Shown: positions 17,846 through 29,879 of the stretch, in pieces
Numbering within the stretch: position 1 is the first letter of the stretch
Layout of the letters: each line of letters opens with the position of its first letter
Assembly (NCBI RefSeq): GCF_037949285.1
Contig: NZ_CP149926.1
Span: 1,963,501-2,027,500, forward strand
Direction: 5' to 3'
Source of the DNA: Thioclava sp. GXIMD4216
Lineage (GTDB): Bacteria > Pseudomonadota > Alphaproteobacteria > Rhodobacterales > Rhodobacteraceae
DNA: 64,000 nucleotides
Notes under the pieces: generated by a model
What the model was told of the DNA's origin: nothing
What the model saw: only the letters and a program-made list of their open reading frames with translations
Database searches by the model: none
Program-made: the position numbers and the translations under genes

Positions 17846-18128
17846 GAAAGCGTCATGACAGGAAATGGCACCTCAATGCTCCTGATTTTCCGCTGAAACG
17901 GGCGCAAATCCGCCTTCGGACCCGTCAAGATCCGGATCGGTTTGCAGCTATCATCGCCAATGCAGGGCAACCTCCCTGCCCAGTCCTCAGAGAGAATCGC
18001 GAAAACATATCGAATATTCGCAATTTATCCACGAATGGTCTTTCCGCATCTCCGCTCACGGAACTGTCATCCGCTAACATTCAAAGAGATATTGACCAGA
18101 TGTTCGAATGGGCCAAGTTTGAGTTCAT

Positions 18129-18148
18129 AATTTTCGATTCCGAACATT
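18129..18148. promoter_or_regulatory. glpO: Putative complete GlpR operator before glpF
   Basis: AATTTTCGATTCCGAACATT agrees with the enterobacterial GlpR consensus (WATGTTCGWTWWCGAACATW) at 18 of 20 positions by my count. The right half CGAACAT is perfect. It lies about 137 bp upstream of glpF, with a separate ATGTTCG half-site about 25 bp further upstream. Confidence 0.65.
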
Positions 18149-18182
18149 TTGCCCTTGCTCGGATGGAGAATCGAAATTACCC

Positions 18183-18245
18183 GTGACCCGGTCACTATGG
18201 AGGAGACCGGAAAGCCGCGAGGAACGGCCTTTCCGATCCGGGTCA
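18183..18245 (+). promoter_or_regulatory. Structured leader upstream of glpF
   Basis: Outer arms TGACCCGG (18184-18191) and CCGGGTCA (18238-18245) enclose an inner stem CGGAAAGCC / GGCCTTTCCG with a one-base bulge. The left outer arm is also half of a 13-base palindrome GTGACC-C-GGTCAC. No T-tract follows, and the GGGGGAGG ribosome-binding site of glpF begins about 30 bases downstream. It could be an RNA leader element or a protein-binding site. Confidence 0.45.
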
Positions 18246-18284
18246 CAGCGACAGTTTTCGAGGGCTTATTAGGGGGGAGGAAGT

Positions 18285-20559
<2,275 letters not shown>

Positions 20560-20566
20560 CCCCATC

Positions 20567-20595
20567 AAGGCCGCCTTTCGGGGCGGCCTTTTTTT
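20567..20595 (+). terminator. Rho-independent terminator of glpFK
   Basis: AAGGCCGCC-tttcg-GGGCGGCCTT runs straight into seven T residues, eight bases after the glpK stop codon. Confidence 0.93.
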
Positions 20596-20658
20596 ACGCG
20601 CCCCTCTGTGCGCCTTCCTGTGTGCCCCTTTTCGGGCGCCCCTCCTTGGGCCTCCCTC

Positions 20659-21315
<657 letters not shown>

Positions 21316-21565
21316 GATGATCCTCCCGAAGACATCTTGCATGAGCCAGCCACGGATCTCGGCCCACGTAAAGCGTTTTTCGAAAGCCACTGACCGAGGG
21401 CGCATGGGCGCGACATCTGCCGCCTGCCGAAAGACGTGATGCCAAAGCCCGACAGGATCGCGGCGAGCTTTGGTGTCAGCGTGGGGGACATGTGGAAGGA
21501 GGCCACAGATGATCCCCCTATCCCTTCGCGGCCCCATCCTTTCGCGCAGCCGTCCCTTCGGGCCG

Positions 21566-23239
21566 TCAATTCGGCGAGGAACTCCCCTGCGAACGGTCGG
21601 GCCAGAAGCGCACGCCCTCCTCTGCCAGACCACCGCCCAGCCCCAGCACCGTGCCATCCGCCCGCCAGCAGGCCGCGCCCTCCATCTGCCCGTCCGCATG
21701 GAAACGGATCGCGTTCAGCCCGCCGCCGATATGGGGCACATGCTTGACCGCAAGGCCCGCCGCCTCCAGCGCGGGAGCCAGCGCCGCAAAGCGCGGCTCC
21801 AGCTCGATCTCTGCGCCCTGGGTCCAGAGCCGCGGGGCCTCGACCGCCTCTTGCAGCGCCATGCCGTGATCGATGATATTCACCATCGCCTGCAGCACCG
21901 AAGGGAAAATCCGCGTGCCGCCGGGCTGCCCCAGCGCAAGAAAGGGCCGGCCCTCCCGCGCCACGATCATCGGAGCCATCGAGGTGGGCACCCGCTTGCC
22001 CGGCGCGACAGAAAGCGCCCGGCCCGGATTGGGGTCGAAATTGCACATATAATTATTGAGGATCATCCCCGTCCCCGGCACCATCACCCGCGCGCCAAAG
22101 AGCGAATTGATCGTGAAGGTTGCCGTGACAATCATCCCCTCGCCATCGGCGATGGTAATATGGGTCGTGTCGCGGCTTTCATAGCCTTGCGCGGCCGTGA
22201 CCGGCGGCACGCCCTCCATCAGCGCGCGGGCATAGTCTTTCGAGGTCAGTCGCCCGACCGGAATATCCACAAAACGCGGATCCCCGCTATGACGGGCACG
22301 GTCGGCAAAGGCCGCGCGCATCACATTGGCCAGAAGCTGCGCCCGTAGGGGGCTGTCAAAACCCATCGCCGCCAGATCGCGGGTTTCCAGCATGTTAAGC
22401 ATCTGCGTCACATGCACGCCGGAAGAGGCAGGCGGCGGCGGGCCGAAAATATCGAAGCCGCGATAGTGCCCCTGAACCGGCGCCAGCACCTGCGGGGCGT
22501 ATCCGGCCAGATCCTGAAGCGTCAGCCGGGCCTGAGGCACAGGCCCCGTGGCCAGATAGTCCACCAGTTTCCGCCCCAGCGCGCCATGATACAGCGCATC
22601 CGGCCCCTGCAGGGCGATCTCTTCCAAGGTGGCGGCATAATCGGGCTGGAGCAGACGGTCCCCTTTGCGCAGCGGCGCGCCCTTTGGCAGGAACAGCGCC
22701 GCCATATCGGGGGTGCGTGCAAGGTCATGACGCGCCTCGGAAATCGAGCCTGCCAGATACGGGGTCACCACAAAGCCCTGACGTGCATGACGGATCGCAG
22801 CCCCGAACAGATCGGCAAAGGGCAAGCGCCCGTGACGCTCGTGCAAAAGCGCCCATGCCCGCAGACTTCCCGGCACGGCAACCGCCGAGGCCCCAAATTC
22901 GTTCTGGCGGTCCACCGTCTGCATCTGTAGCGGCGGCACATCGGAAAGCGGGCGATACATCGCGGGCTCCGAGGCCGCGCCTGCGCAGGACAGCCCGTCG
23001 ATAATCTCGTGCTGGCCCTGCGCATCGCGCAGATGCACCAGCCCGCCACCGCAGATCCCCACCATCATCGGCTCGACCACCGAAAGCGTCAGCAGCGTGG
23101 CCACAGCCGCATCGGCGGCATTGCCGCCCGCCGCCAGCGCCTCGATGCCCGCAGCCGCCCCTAACGGATGGTTGGCCAGCACCATGCCACCACGGGCAAA
23201 GACCGGCGTTTTCGATGGAAAGGAGATTTTGGCAGACAT
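21566..23239 (-). CDS. Gamma-glutamyltransferase family protein
   Basis: A 557-residue Ntn-hydrolase proenzyme of the gamma-glutamyltranspeptidase family. The nucleophile threonine that becomes the N-terminus of the small subunit lies in RDTTHITIADG. The GGNAADAAVA motif near the start and PGGTRIFPSVLQAM near the end are family signatures. There is no signal peptide, so unlike the classical periplasmic enzyme it is likely cytoplasmic. Members act on glutathione or other gamma-glutamyl compounds; the substrate is not determinable here. A GAGGG ribosome-binding site precedes the ATG. It stands alone between LysE and glnA. Confidence 0.9.
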   Translation of the reverse strand: MSAKISFPSKTPVFARGGMVLANHPLGAAAGIEALAAGGNAADAAVATLLTLSVVEPMMVGICGGGLVHLRDAQGQHEIIDGLSCAGAASEPAMYRPLSDVPPLQMQTVDRQNEFGASAVAVPGSLRAWALLHERHGRLPFADLFGAAIRHARQGFVVTPYLAGSISEARHDLARTPDMAALFLPKGAPLRKGDRLLQPDYAATLEEIALQGPDALYHGALGRKLVDYLATGPVPQARLTLQDLAGYAPQVLAPVQGHYRGFDIFGPPPPASSGVHVTQMLNMLETRDLAAMGFDSPLRAQLLANVMRAAFADRARHSGDPRFVDIPVGRLTSKDYARALMEGVPPVTAAQGYESRDTTHITIADGEGMIVTATFTINSLFGARVMVPGTGMILNNYMCNFDPNPGRALSVAPGKRVPTSMAPMIVAREGRPFLALGQPGGTRIFPSVLQAMVNIIDHGMALQEAVEAPRLWTQGAEIELEPRFAALAPALEAAGLAVKHVPHIGGGLNAIRFHADGQMEGAACWRADGTVLGLGGGLAEEGVRFWPDRSQGSSSPN

Positions 23240-23314
23240 CCGGGACCCTCGATCAAGGTTAACAAAACCTAACCTAAAACCTCAAAACAGCAGCGCAAGC
23301 CTTTAATTCAAAAT

Positions 23315-23345
23315 GGAAAAGCGCCACCCGAAGGCAGCGCTTTCC
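23315..23345 (-). terminator. Terminator after glnA
   Basis: On the minus strand AAAGCGCTGCC-ttcgg-GTGGCGCTTTTCC forms a stem (GGAAA/GCGC arms around the loop) ending in a short T-tract, about 25 bp after the glnA stop. Confidence 0.7.
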
Positions 23346-23368
23346 TTTGTCACAAAGCAATCCGGAGA

Positions 23369-24778
23369 TTAGCAGCTGTAATACATCTGGTACTCGATCG
23401 GGTGCGGGGTATGCTCGTAGGCATAGACCTCTTCCCATTTGAGCGCGATATAGCCTTCCAGCATGTCCTTGGTGAACACGTCACCTGCGGTCAGGAAGTC
23501 CATATCGGCTTCGAGGGCTTCCAGAGCCTCACGCAGCGAGCCGCAAACGGTCGGGATTTCTGCGAGCTCTTCCGGCGGAAGATCGTAGAGGTCCTTGTCC
23601 GATGCCGGGCCCGGATCGATCTTGTTCTTGATGCCGTCGAGGCCTGCCATCATCAGGGCTGCGAAGCACAGATAGGGGTTTGCCGACGGATCGGGGAAGC
23701 GGGCTTCGACGCGCTTTGCTTTGGGCGAGTTGGTCCACGGAATACGGACACAGCCCGAACGGTTGCTTGCCGAATAGGCGCGCAGAACCGGAGCCTCGAA
23801 GCCCGGGATCAGACGCTTGTAGGAGTTGGTCGAGGGGTTCGTCAGCGCGTTCAGAGCTTTCGCGTGCTTAAGGATACCACCGATGAAATACAGCGCCTCT
23901 TGCGACAGGTCTGCGTATTTGTCGCCAGCAAAGAGCGGCTTGCCGTCCTTCCAGATCGACATGTTCACGTGCATGCCCGAGCCGTTATCGCCTTTCATCG
24001 GCTTCGGCATGAAGGTCGCCGATTTGCCATAGGCGTGGGCCACGTTGTGGATCACGTATTTGTATTTCTGGATGTTATCGGCTTGCTCGGTGAGCTGGCC
24101 GAAGATCATGCCCAGTTCGTGCTGGCAGGTCGCCACTTCGTGGTGGTGCTTGTCGACCTTGATGCCCATGCGCTTCATGGTCGAGAGCATCTCGCCACGC
24201 AGGTCTTGGGCTTCGTCAACGGGGTTCACCGGGAAGTAGCCGCCCTTGTGGCCCGCACGGTGGCCGAGGTTGCCCATTTCCGACGGGGTGTCGGTGTTCC
24301 ATGCCGCCGCTTCCGCGTCGATCTGGAAGGACACTTTGGCCGGCGTGACCGAGTAGCGCACGTCGTCAAAGAGGAAGAATTCGGCTTCGGGGCCGAAGAA
24401 GGCCGCATCGCCGATACCCGAGGATTTCAGATAGGCTTCGGCTTTGGCCGCAACCTGACGCGGGCAGCGGTCATAGGCTTCGCCGGTGTCGGGCTCGACC
24501 ACAACGCAGTGCACGCACATGGTTTTTTCAGCGTAGAAGGGGTCGATATAAACCGAGGAAGCATCGGGGATGAGCTTCATGTCGGATTGGTCGATCGATT
24601 TCCAGCCCGCGATGGACGAGCCGTCGAACATGAAGCCTTCCTCGAAGAAGTCTTCGTCGACCAGATCAACGACCAGAGTCACGTGTTGGAGTTTACCGCG
24701 CGGATCGGTGAAGCGAACATCAACGTATTCGACTTCTTCGTCCTTCATCAGCTTGAGGGCGTCCTTAACAGAGCTCAT
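23369..24778 (-). CDS. glnA: Glutamine synthetase type I
   Basis: A 468-residue GS I that makes glutamine from glutamate, ammonia and ATP. Visible signatures are [10 protein letters not shown] near residue 56, the ATP region [16 protein letters not shown] and the adenylylation loop [10 protein letters not shown] with the regulatory Tyr near 397. The start [10 protein letters not shown] has AAGGG upstream; eleven extra codons open before it are ignored. glnB lies 71 bp upstream on the same strand, the usual alphaproteobacterial glnBA operon, so activity should be controlled by PII-dependent adenylylation and ammonium supply. Confidence 0.98.
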   Translation of the reverse strand: MSSVKDALKLMKDEEVEYVDVRFTDPRGKLQHVTLVVDLVDEDFFEEGFMFDGSSIAGWKSIDQSDMKLIPDASSVYIDPFYAEKTMCVHCVVVEPDTGEAYDRCPRQVAAKAEAYLKSSGIGDAAFFGPEAEFFLFDDVRYSVTPAKVSFQIDAEAAAWNTDTPSEMGNLGHRAGHKGGYFPVNPVDEAQDLRGEMLSTMKRMGIKVDKHHHEVATCQHELGMIFGQLTEQADNIQKYKYVIHNVAHAYGKSATFMPKPMKGDNGSGMHVNMSIWKDGKPLFAGDKYADLSQEALYFIGGILKHAKALNALTNPSTNSYKRLIPGFEAPVLRAYSASNRSGCVRIPWTNSPKAKRVEARFPDPSANPYLCFAALMMAGLDGIKNKIDPGPASDKDLYDLPPEELAEIPTVCGSLREALEALEADMDFLTAGDVFTKDMLEGYIALKWEEVYAYEHTPHPIEYQMYYSC

Positions 24779-24849
24779 TCGTAGCAACCCTTTCGTTGAG
24801 CAATAAGACACCGGACTTTAGGTCCGACATGCGTTTGGGCGGGACGCGA

Positions 24850-25293
<444 letters not shown>

Positions 25294-25360
25294 TTAGTGC
25301 GCCCAAATTTACGCCATGTTGCGTATTGAATGAGCGATTTGCAAACATAAAGGCTTACGA

Positions 25361-27037
25361 TTGAGCGAAATTCTCACAACTGCCCAAATGCGCGCCGCAG
25401 AACAAAGCGCTTTGTCCAAGAAACTGTCAGATGAAGACAAACTGATGGCACGTGCCGGCGCGGGTGTGGCTGCGGCGATCCTGCGCAACTGGCCGCAATT
25501 TCTGGAGCTTGAAAGCAGCGCAGAGCCGCCCTGTGCCGTTATTTTGTGCGGTCCGGGCAATAATGGCGGGGACGGCTATGTTGTGGGCCAGCATCTGAGT
25601 GCACGCGGCTGGCGGGTCGAGGTGCTGCGCGAACTCAACCACAGCCATGAAGGGGCCGCCGCCCATGCGCTGGCCAATCTGCCCGCCGCCGTCGAGCAGC
25701 ACGGCTTTGCGATGGCGGCCACCGGCCACCGCCCCGATATCATCGTCGATGCGCTCTTCGGGATCGGCTGCACCCGCCCGCTTGGCACCGAATATTTGGC
25801 CCTGTTCGGCGCGGTCGCGGCCCGTCCGCCCCGCCCCGCGACGGCGCGCTGGCGTCATATTCCGAAAGTGGTGGCCGTCGACTGCCCCTCCGGTTTCGAT
25901 CTGGATCGCGGGGTTTTTCTGGCGCCCGAGCCTCCGCGCAGCCTTGATCAGGAAGCCCTGACGGAATGGAGCACGGACGAATCGCGTCGCCATATCGCCA
26001 CGGATCTGTGCGTAACCTTCCATCTCCCGAAACCGGGGCATGTGCTGTCGGCACTTGCGGGGCAGCGGCTGGAAATCGTCGATATCGGCCTGCCGGGCGG
26101 GGCGGGCAAGGATGCGGCAGCCCTTGCGGATCTGCCCAAACAGCCCCATGCCCTGCGGCTCGTTGATCTGGTACGCGGCAATCGCCCCAAAGCGTTCCAG
26201 CGCTGGTTCCAAAGCGTCACGCATCTCGATAAGGCGGCGCATAAATACCAGCGCGGACATGCCATTGTGCTGTCCGGCGGTCTGGGTCAGGGCGGGGCGG
26301 CACGGATGGCCGCACGCGCGGCTCTGCGGATCGGCGCGGGGGCGGTGACCATTGCCGCGCCGCAATCGGCCGTGCCCGAAACCGCCGCCCAGATCAACGC
26401 CCTGATGCTGCGCCCCCTGCCCGACAGCTACACCCTGCGCGGCTGGATGGAGGACGACCGCCTGCGCGCGCTCTGTCTGGGGCCGGGTCTGGGCCATAAA
26501 CGCGCGCAGGAAATGGTTCCTGCCGCCCTCTGGGGCAAGCGGGCCACGGTGCTGGATGCCGATGCGCTGTCCTGCTTCGGGGAAGACCCGCAGGTGCTGT
26601 TCAACCACCTGCATGAAGACTGCATCCTGACCCCGCATGAGGGTGAATTCCGTACCCTTTTCCCCGATCTGGCAGCCGAGCTACACCAGAGCGACCGTCT
26701 CACCCTCACCCGCCGCGCAGCCGAACGTGCAGGGGCGGTGGTGTTGCTGAAAGGTCCGGTCACAGTGATCGCGCGCCCCGATGGCTGCGCCTCGGTACAT
26801 CCCGCCCTGCGCGAGCGCGCCGCCCCTTGGCTGGCAACGGCAGGGGCCGGTGACGTGCTGGCAGGGATGATCACCGGCCTTCTGGCGACGCAGGACCCGC
26901 ATCACCGCGACATTCTGGGCGCCGCCGAACTGGCCGTCTGGATGCATGTCGAGGCCGCACGGCAATTCGGTCCGGGTCTCTTGGCCGAAGACCTCCCCGA
27001 CGAACTGCCAGCGCTGATGCGCGCGCTCTTCGCATAA
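25361..27037 (+). CDS. nnr: Bifunctional NAD(P)HX epimerase/dehydratase
   Basis: A 558-residue metabolite-repair fusion. The N-terminal YjeF_N epimerase domain (about 1-220) shows CGPGNNGGDGYV and the VDALFGIG motif. The C-terminal ADP/ATP-dependent dehydratase domain (about 240-558) shows LSGGLGQGGA..., TPHEGEF and TAGAGDVLAGMITG. Together they restore hydrated NAD(P)H. The start codon is TTG, preceded by AAAGG; this fits the beginning LSEILTTAQMRAAE seen in homologues. It is divergent from glnB and ends at a strong terminator. Confidence 0.95.
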   Translation: MSEILTTAQMRAAEQSALSKKLSDEDKLMARAGAGVAAAILRNWPQFLELESSAEPPCAVILCGPGNNGGDGYVVGQHLSARGWRVEVLRELNHSHEGAAAHALANLPAAVEQHGFAMAATGHRPDIIVDALFGIGCTRPLGTEYLALFGAVAARPPRPATARWRHIPKVVAVDCPSGFDLDRGVFLAPEPPRSLDQEALTEWSTDESRRHIATDLCVTFHLPKPGHVLSALAGQRLEIVDIGLPGGAGKDAAALADLPKQPHALRLVDLVRGNRPKAFQRWFQSVTHLDKAAHKYQRGHAIVLSGGLGQGGAARMAARAALRIGAGAVTIAAPQSAVPETAAQINALMLRPLPDSYTLRGWMEDDRLRALCLGPGLGHKRAQEMVPAALWGKRATVLDADALSCFGEDPQVLFNHLHEDCILTPHEGEFRTLFPDLAAELHQSDRLTLTRRAAERAGAVVLLKGPVTVIARPDGCASVHPALRERAAPWLATAGAGDVLAGMITGLLATQDPHHRDILGAAELAVWMHVEAARQFGPGLLAEDLPDELPALMRALFA

Positions 27038-27048
27038 CGCAAAACACA

Positions 27049-27075
27049 AAAACCGGGCCTCTGCCCGGTTTTTTC
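27049..27075 (+). terminator. Terminator after nnr
   Basis: AAAACCGGGC-ctct-GCCCGGTTTTTT, a perfect stem flanked by A- and T-tracts, 12 bp after the stop. It could also terminate the convergent Hint-domain gene. Confidence 0.93.
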
Positions 27076-27104
27076 TATCTGATCTGCCGCCCCCTCAGAC
27101 GATC

Positions 27105-27584
27105 TCAGGCTGTCGCGGGCACGACCTGCGCCTCGACCTCGATCCCCTCGGCAAAGAAGGTCTCGACCGTATCGAAATGCAGCGCATAAAGCCGCACGGG
27201 CCGCTCAAGTGCCACACGCACCACCTGCCCGTCGCATAGCTTCGATGCCGGCACAGAGGCGGTTTCGGCCTCGTAAAGCGTTTGCGCCCGCCAGCCTCCC
27301 AGCGGCATACGCGTCTGCGCGCCGAGATAGAGCACGGATTGCGGACGCCCCTGCCCGAGACTGCCCGCCGGAAACCGCAGCACATGGCGATCTGCATGCT
27401 GCACCGTCACCGCACGCAGCACACGCATTCCCGAACGGGTCACGATGCGATCACCCGGACACAGGTATTCCACCGGAAGATCGCCCTCCGAGGTCCGGAT
27501 CTGCGCGCCCTGCGCCACGCCAACGGCCGAATACCGCGCCCGCGCCTCAAGCAGATCTTCTGCCGCGTAATGGCCATAAGACAT
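27105..27584 (-). CDS. Hint-domain (Hedgehog/intein-type) protein
   Basis: A 159-residue protein made almost entirely of a Hint_2-like domain, of the type frequent in Rhodobacterales. It shows the fold's landmark GAQIRTSEGDLPVEYLCPGD, then IVTRSGMRVLRAVTVQ, and the late block VYALHFDTVETFFAEGIEV-like segment. Where self-processing Hint domains carry a Cys or Ser start nucleophile just before the GxxI-T block, this one has GVAQGA, so autoprocessing is doubtful. The start MSYGHYAAED has AGGA upstream. Function is unknown. It is convergent with nnr and divergent from the tRNA-Leu. Confidence 0.75.
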   Translation of the reverse strand: MSYGHYAAEDLLEARARYSAVGVAQGAQIRTSEGDLPVEYLCPGDRIVTRSGMRVLRAVTVQHADRHVLRFPAGSLGQGRPQSVLYLGAQTRMPLGGWRAQTLYEAETASVPASKLCDGQVVRVALERPVRLYALHFDTVETFFAEGIEVEAQVVPATA

Positions 27585-27710
27585 TATAGAATCCTGCTTT
27601 TGCATGATGCGCCTGCCCGTTGGTAAATTCGCGATTTGCCGCGTTATTCATTTCTTTACCAACATTACGCAGTTTTTCCCGTCCCGCAGCAAAAAAATGG
27701 AAAATCCCTC

Positions 27711-27738
27711 TTGCATGCACCAGAGGCGTTGCTAAAAG
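27711..27738 (+). promoter_or_regulatory. Possible promoter of tRNA-Leu
   Basis: TTGCAT (27711-27716) and TAAAAG (27733-27738) are separated by 16 bp and would start transcription just before the mature tRNA 5' end at 27749. The -10 match is modest. Confidence 0.4.
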
Positions 27739-27748
27739 GCACCTTGTT

Positions 27749-27833
27749 GCGGGTGTGGCGAAATTGGTAGACGCACCAGATTTAGGTTCTGGCGCCTAAC
27801 GGCGTGGGGGTTCAAGTCCCTCCACCCGCACCA
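27749..27833 (+). tRNA. tRNA-Leu (anticodon UAG)
   Basis: An 85-base class II tRNA. Acceptor arms GCGGGTG / CACCCGC pair, the D-arm reads GCGAAATTGGTAGACGC, the anticodon stem CCAGA/TCTGG encloses TTTAGGT (anticodon TAG), and a long variable arm GCGCCTAACGGCGT is followed by GGGGGTTCAAGTCCCTCC. CCA is encoded. A decayed integrase fragment starts 72 bp downstream, marking this tRNA as a past integration site. Confidence 0.97.
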
Positions 27834-27905
27834 CTCTGAAATTTTTGGGCTTTCCGACATTTTCAACCTTTCCTCCGATCAGCGTTTCGCCACAAGTTGG
27901 CACAT

Positions 27906-28148
27906 TCACGTTCTGGGCTTGTTCTGTTCCCGTCGCTCTTGCGCGTATTGTGAGGCCCGTTTCTGGTTTGCCTGCGCCCGATATTTCCGGGCCATCGAGC
28001 GCGTTTCATGCCCTGTCCAGGCGTGGATCTTGGAATCGGGCGGCCCCATTTCGGCCATTTGCCACGCCGCACTGGCGCGCCACCCCTGCGGCACGACGCG
28101 CCCTGACAGGGGGTTGCCGCGACCTTCCCGCCAAGCCTTCTGCCGCAA
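27906..28148 (-). pseudogene. Tyrosine recombinase (phage/ICE integrase) C-terminal remnant
   Basis: The minus-strand frame encodes about 80 residues resembling the last part of a tyrosine recombinase. PQGWRASAAWQMAEMG aligns with the box-II region normally reading PHGLR..AA..LAE.G. It is followed by IHAWTGHETRSMARKY, where the second catalytic H and the Tyr nucleophile remain, and by the usual ANQKRAS helix. The first His of HxLR is Gln, and an in-frame TGA lies directly upstream with no start of its own. It is therefore a decayed 3' fragment, next to the tRNA-Leu that was probably its attachment site. Confidence 0.65.
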
Positions 28149-28322
28149 TCACCGCCCGGCAACGGCCAGCAACGGCCAGAACGCGCTCTTTTATGACATT
28201 CCTGCCCTGTAAACACAGAGTTTCACCTTGCTTCCACGTGTGCCGCCCCATAGAACGGCGCGTGAAATTGAGCTTGCCTGCCGCGCATTGACTCGCGGCA
28301 TTCATCAAAGAAGGAAATCCAC

Positions 28323-29657
28323 ATGCAGGTCACCGAGACCCTCAACGAAGGCCTCAGCCGCGGCTACGAAATCACCATCACCGGCGCCGAGCTCGAAGAG
28401 AAAGTCACGACCAAGCTCAAGGAAGCGCAGCCCGAGATCGAGCTGAAGGGCTTCCGCAAGGGCAAGGTTCCGATGCCGATGTTGAAAAAGCAATTCGGTG
28501 CGCGCCTCATGGGCGAAACCATGCAGGAAGCCATCGACGGCGCAATGAACGAGCATTTCGAGAAATCGGGTGACCGTCCGGCGATGCAGCCGAAAGTCGA
28601 GATGAAAGACGGCGAGAACTGGAAAGAAGGCGACGACGTTGTTGTTACCGTTTCCTATGAAGCGCTGCCGGAAATTCCGGAATTCGACGCATCGGACATC
28701 AAACTCGAGCGCCTCGTCGTGACCCCCGCTGACGAAGCCGTGACCGAAGCCCTTGAAGGTCTGGCCAAAAATGCACAATCCTTCGAAAAGCGCCGCAAAG
28801 GCTCGAAAGCGAAAGACGGCGATCAGGTCGTGATCGATTTCGAAGGCTTCGTGGATGATGTCGCATTCGAGGGCGGCAAAGGCGAAGACTATCCGCTGGT
28901 GCTCGGCTCCAACTCCTTCATCCCCGGCTTCGAAGACCAGCTGGTCGGTGCCAAGGAAGAGGAAGAAGTCGAAGTCAAAGTGACCTTCCCCGAGGCCTAT
29001 CAAGCCGAGCATCTGGCAGGCAAGGAAGCCCTGTTCAAATGCGCCGTCAAAGAAGTCCGCGGCCCGAAAGAAGCCGAGATCGATGACGAGCTGGCCAAGA
29101 AATTCGGTGCCGAAGACCTCAATGCGCTGAAAGAGCAGATCAAAGAGCGTCTGGGTCAGGAATACAAAGGCGCTTCGCGTCAGATCCTGAAACGCGGCCT
29201 GCTGGACGCGCTGGATGGCAAAGTGTCCTTCGAACTGCCGCCGACGCTGGTTGATGCGGAAGCCAACCAGATCGCGCATCAGCTCTATCACGAAGAGCAC
29301 CCCGAAGATCACGGCCATAATCATGGCGCGATCGAGCCGACCGACGAGCACAAGAAACTTGCCGAGCGTCGCGTGCGTCTGGGCCTGCTGCTGGCAGAAA
29401 TCGGCCGCAAGCAAGAAATCGAAGTGACCGATGCCGAAATGACCCAAGCGGTGATGATGCAAGCGCGTCAATATCCGGGCCAAGAGCGTCAGTTCTTCGA
29501 GTTCATCCAGCAGAACCCGCAGATGCAACAACAGCTGCGCGCGCCGATCTTCGAGGACAAGGTTGTCGATTTCATCGTCGAGAAAGCCGAAGTCACCGAT
29601 AAGGACGTGTCGAAAGAAGACCTGCAGAAAGCCATCGAAGCGCTCGACGAGCTCTAA
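28323..29657 (+). CDS. tig: Trigger factor (ribosome-associated chaperone / PPIase)
   Basis: A 444-residue trigger factor. The ribosome-binding loop [17 protein letters not shown] lies near residue 42, an FKBP-type prolyl isomerase domain spans about 150-245 ([12 protein letters not shown] ... [12 protein letters not shown]), and a helical chaperone C-terminal domain completes the usual length. It binds nascent chains at the ribosome exit. GAAGGAA precedes the start. The 489 bp between tRNA-Leu and tig hold the integrase remnant and presumably the tig promoter. It is not followed by clpP as in many genomes. Confidence 0.97.
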   Translation: MQVTETLNEGLSRGYEITITGAELEEKVTTKLKEAQPEIELKGFRKGKVPMPMLKKQFGARLMGETMQEAIDGAMNEHFEKSGDRPAMQPKVEMKDGENWKEGDDVVVTVSYEALPEIPEFDASDIKLERLVVTPADEAVTEALEGLAKNAQSFEKRRKGSKAKDGDQVVIDFEGFVDDVAFEGGKGEDYPLVLGSNSFIPGFEDQLVGAKEEEEVEVKVTFPEAYQAEHLAGKEALFKCAVKEVRGPKEAEIDDELAKKFGAEDLNALKEQIKERLGQEYKGASRQILKRGLLDALDGKVSFELPPTLVDAEANQIAHQLYHEEHPEDHGHNHGAIEPTDEHKKLAERRVRLGLLLAEIGRKQEIEVTDAEMTQAVMMQARQYPGQERQFFEFIQQNPQMQQQLRAPIFEDKVVDFIVEKAEVTDKDVSKEDLQKAIEALDEL

Positions 29658-29682
29658 GCTTTCCAGACTTTCGATCATTCGG

Positions 29683-29714
29683 AAAACGGGCGGGTCCAAA
29701 ACCTGCCCGTTTTT
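29683..29714 (+). terminator. Terminator after tig
   Basis: AACGGGC-g-GGT / ACC-t-GCCCGTT with a ccaaa loop, followed by TTTTTC, about 25 bp after the tig stop. Confidence 0.85.
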
Positions 29715-29879
29715 CTTGGCCGATGCGTAAGGCCGACGCTCTCTCTCCGATCACAGGTCCGCCCGTCAAAGCGGTGCTCTGCCCTTCCTCTGGCCCGCCT
29801 GTCCATTTCGTGACGGCTCCGCCCTTGACTTCGTAGCGGCGCGGCTGATCTTCCAGCCATACCCAATTTCCGAGGTAGC

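Larger units (their letters stand above)
17761..18284. promoter_or_regulatory. glpD-glpF divergent control region
   Basis: A gene-free 524-bp stretch between divergent glpD and glpF. It holds a GlpR-like site near glpD, one nearly complete GlpR operator, an extra ATGTTCG half-site at 18101-18107 and a long hairpin just before glpF. An exact palindrome CGAATATTCG lies near 18009. The distribution of half-sites over about 320 bp would allow repression of both directions by one repressor, possibly with looping; that is inference. Confidence 0.7.

Noticed and set aside
28305..29699. Antisense open frame of 464 codons over tig, and similar ones over glnA, feoB and the GGDEF genes
   Set aside because: All are explained by codon bias of the real genes on the other strand.
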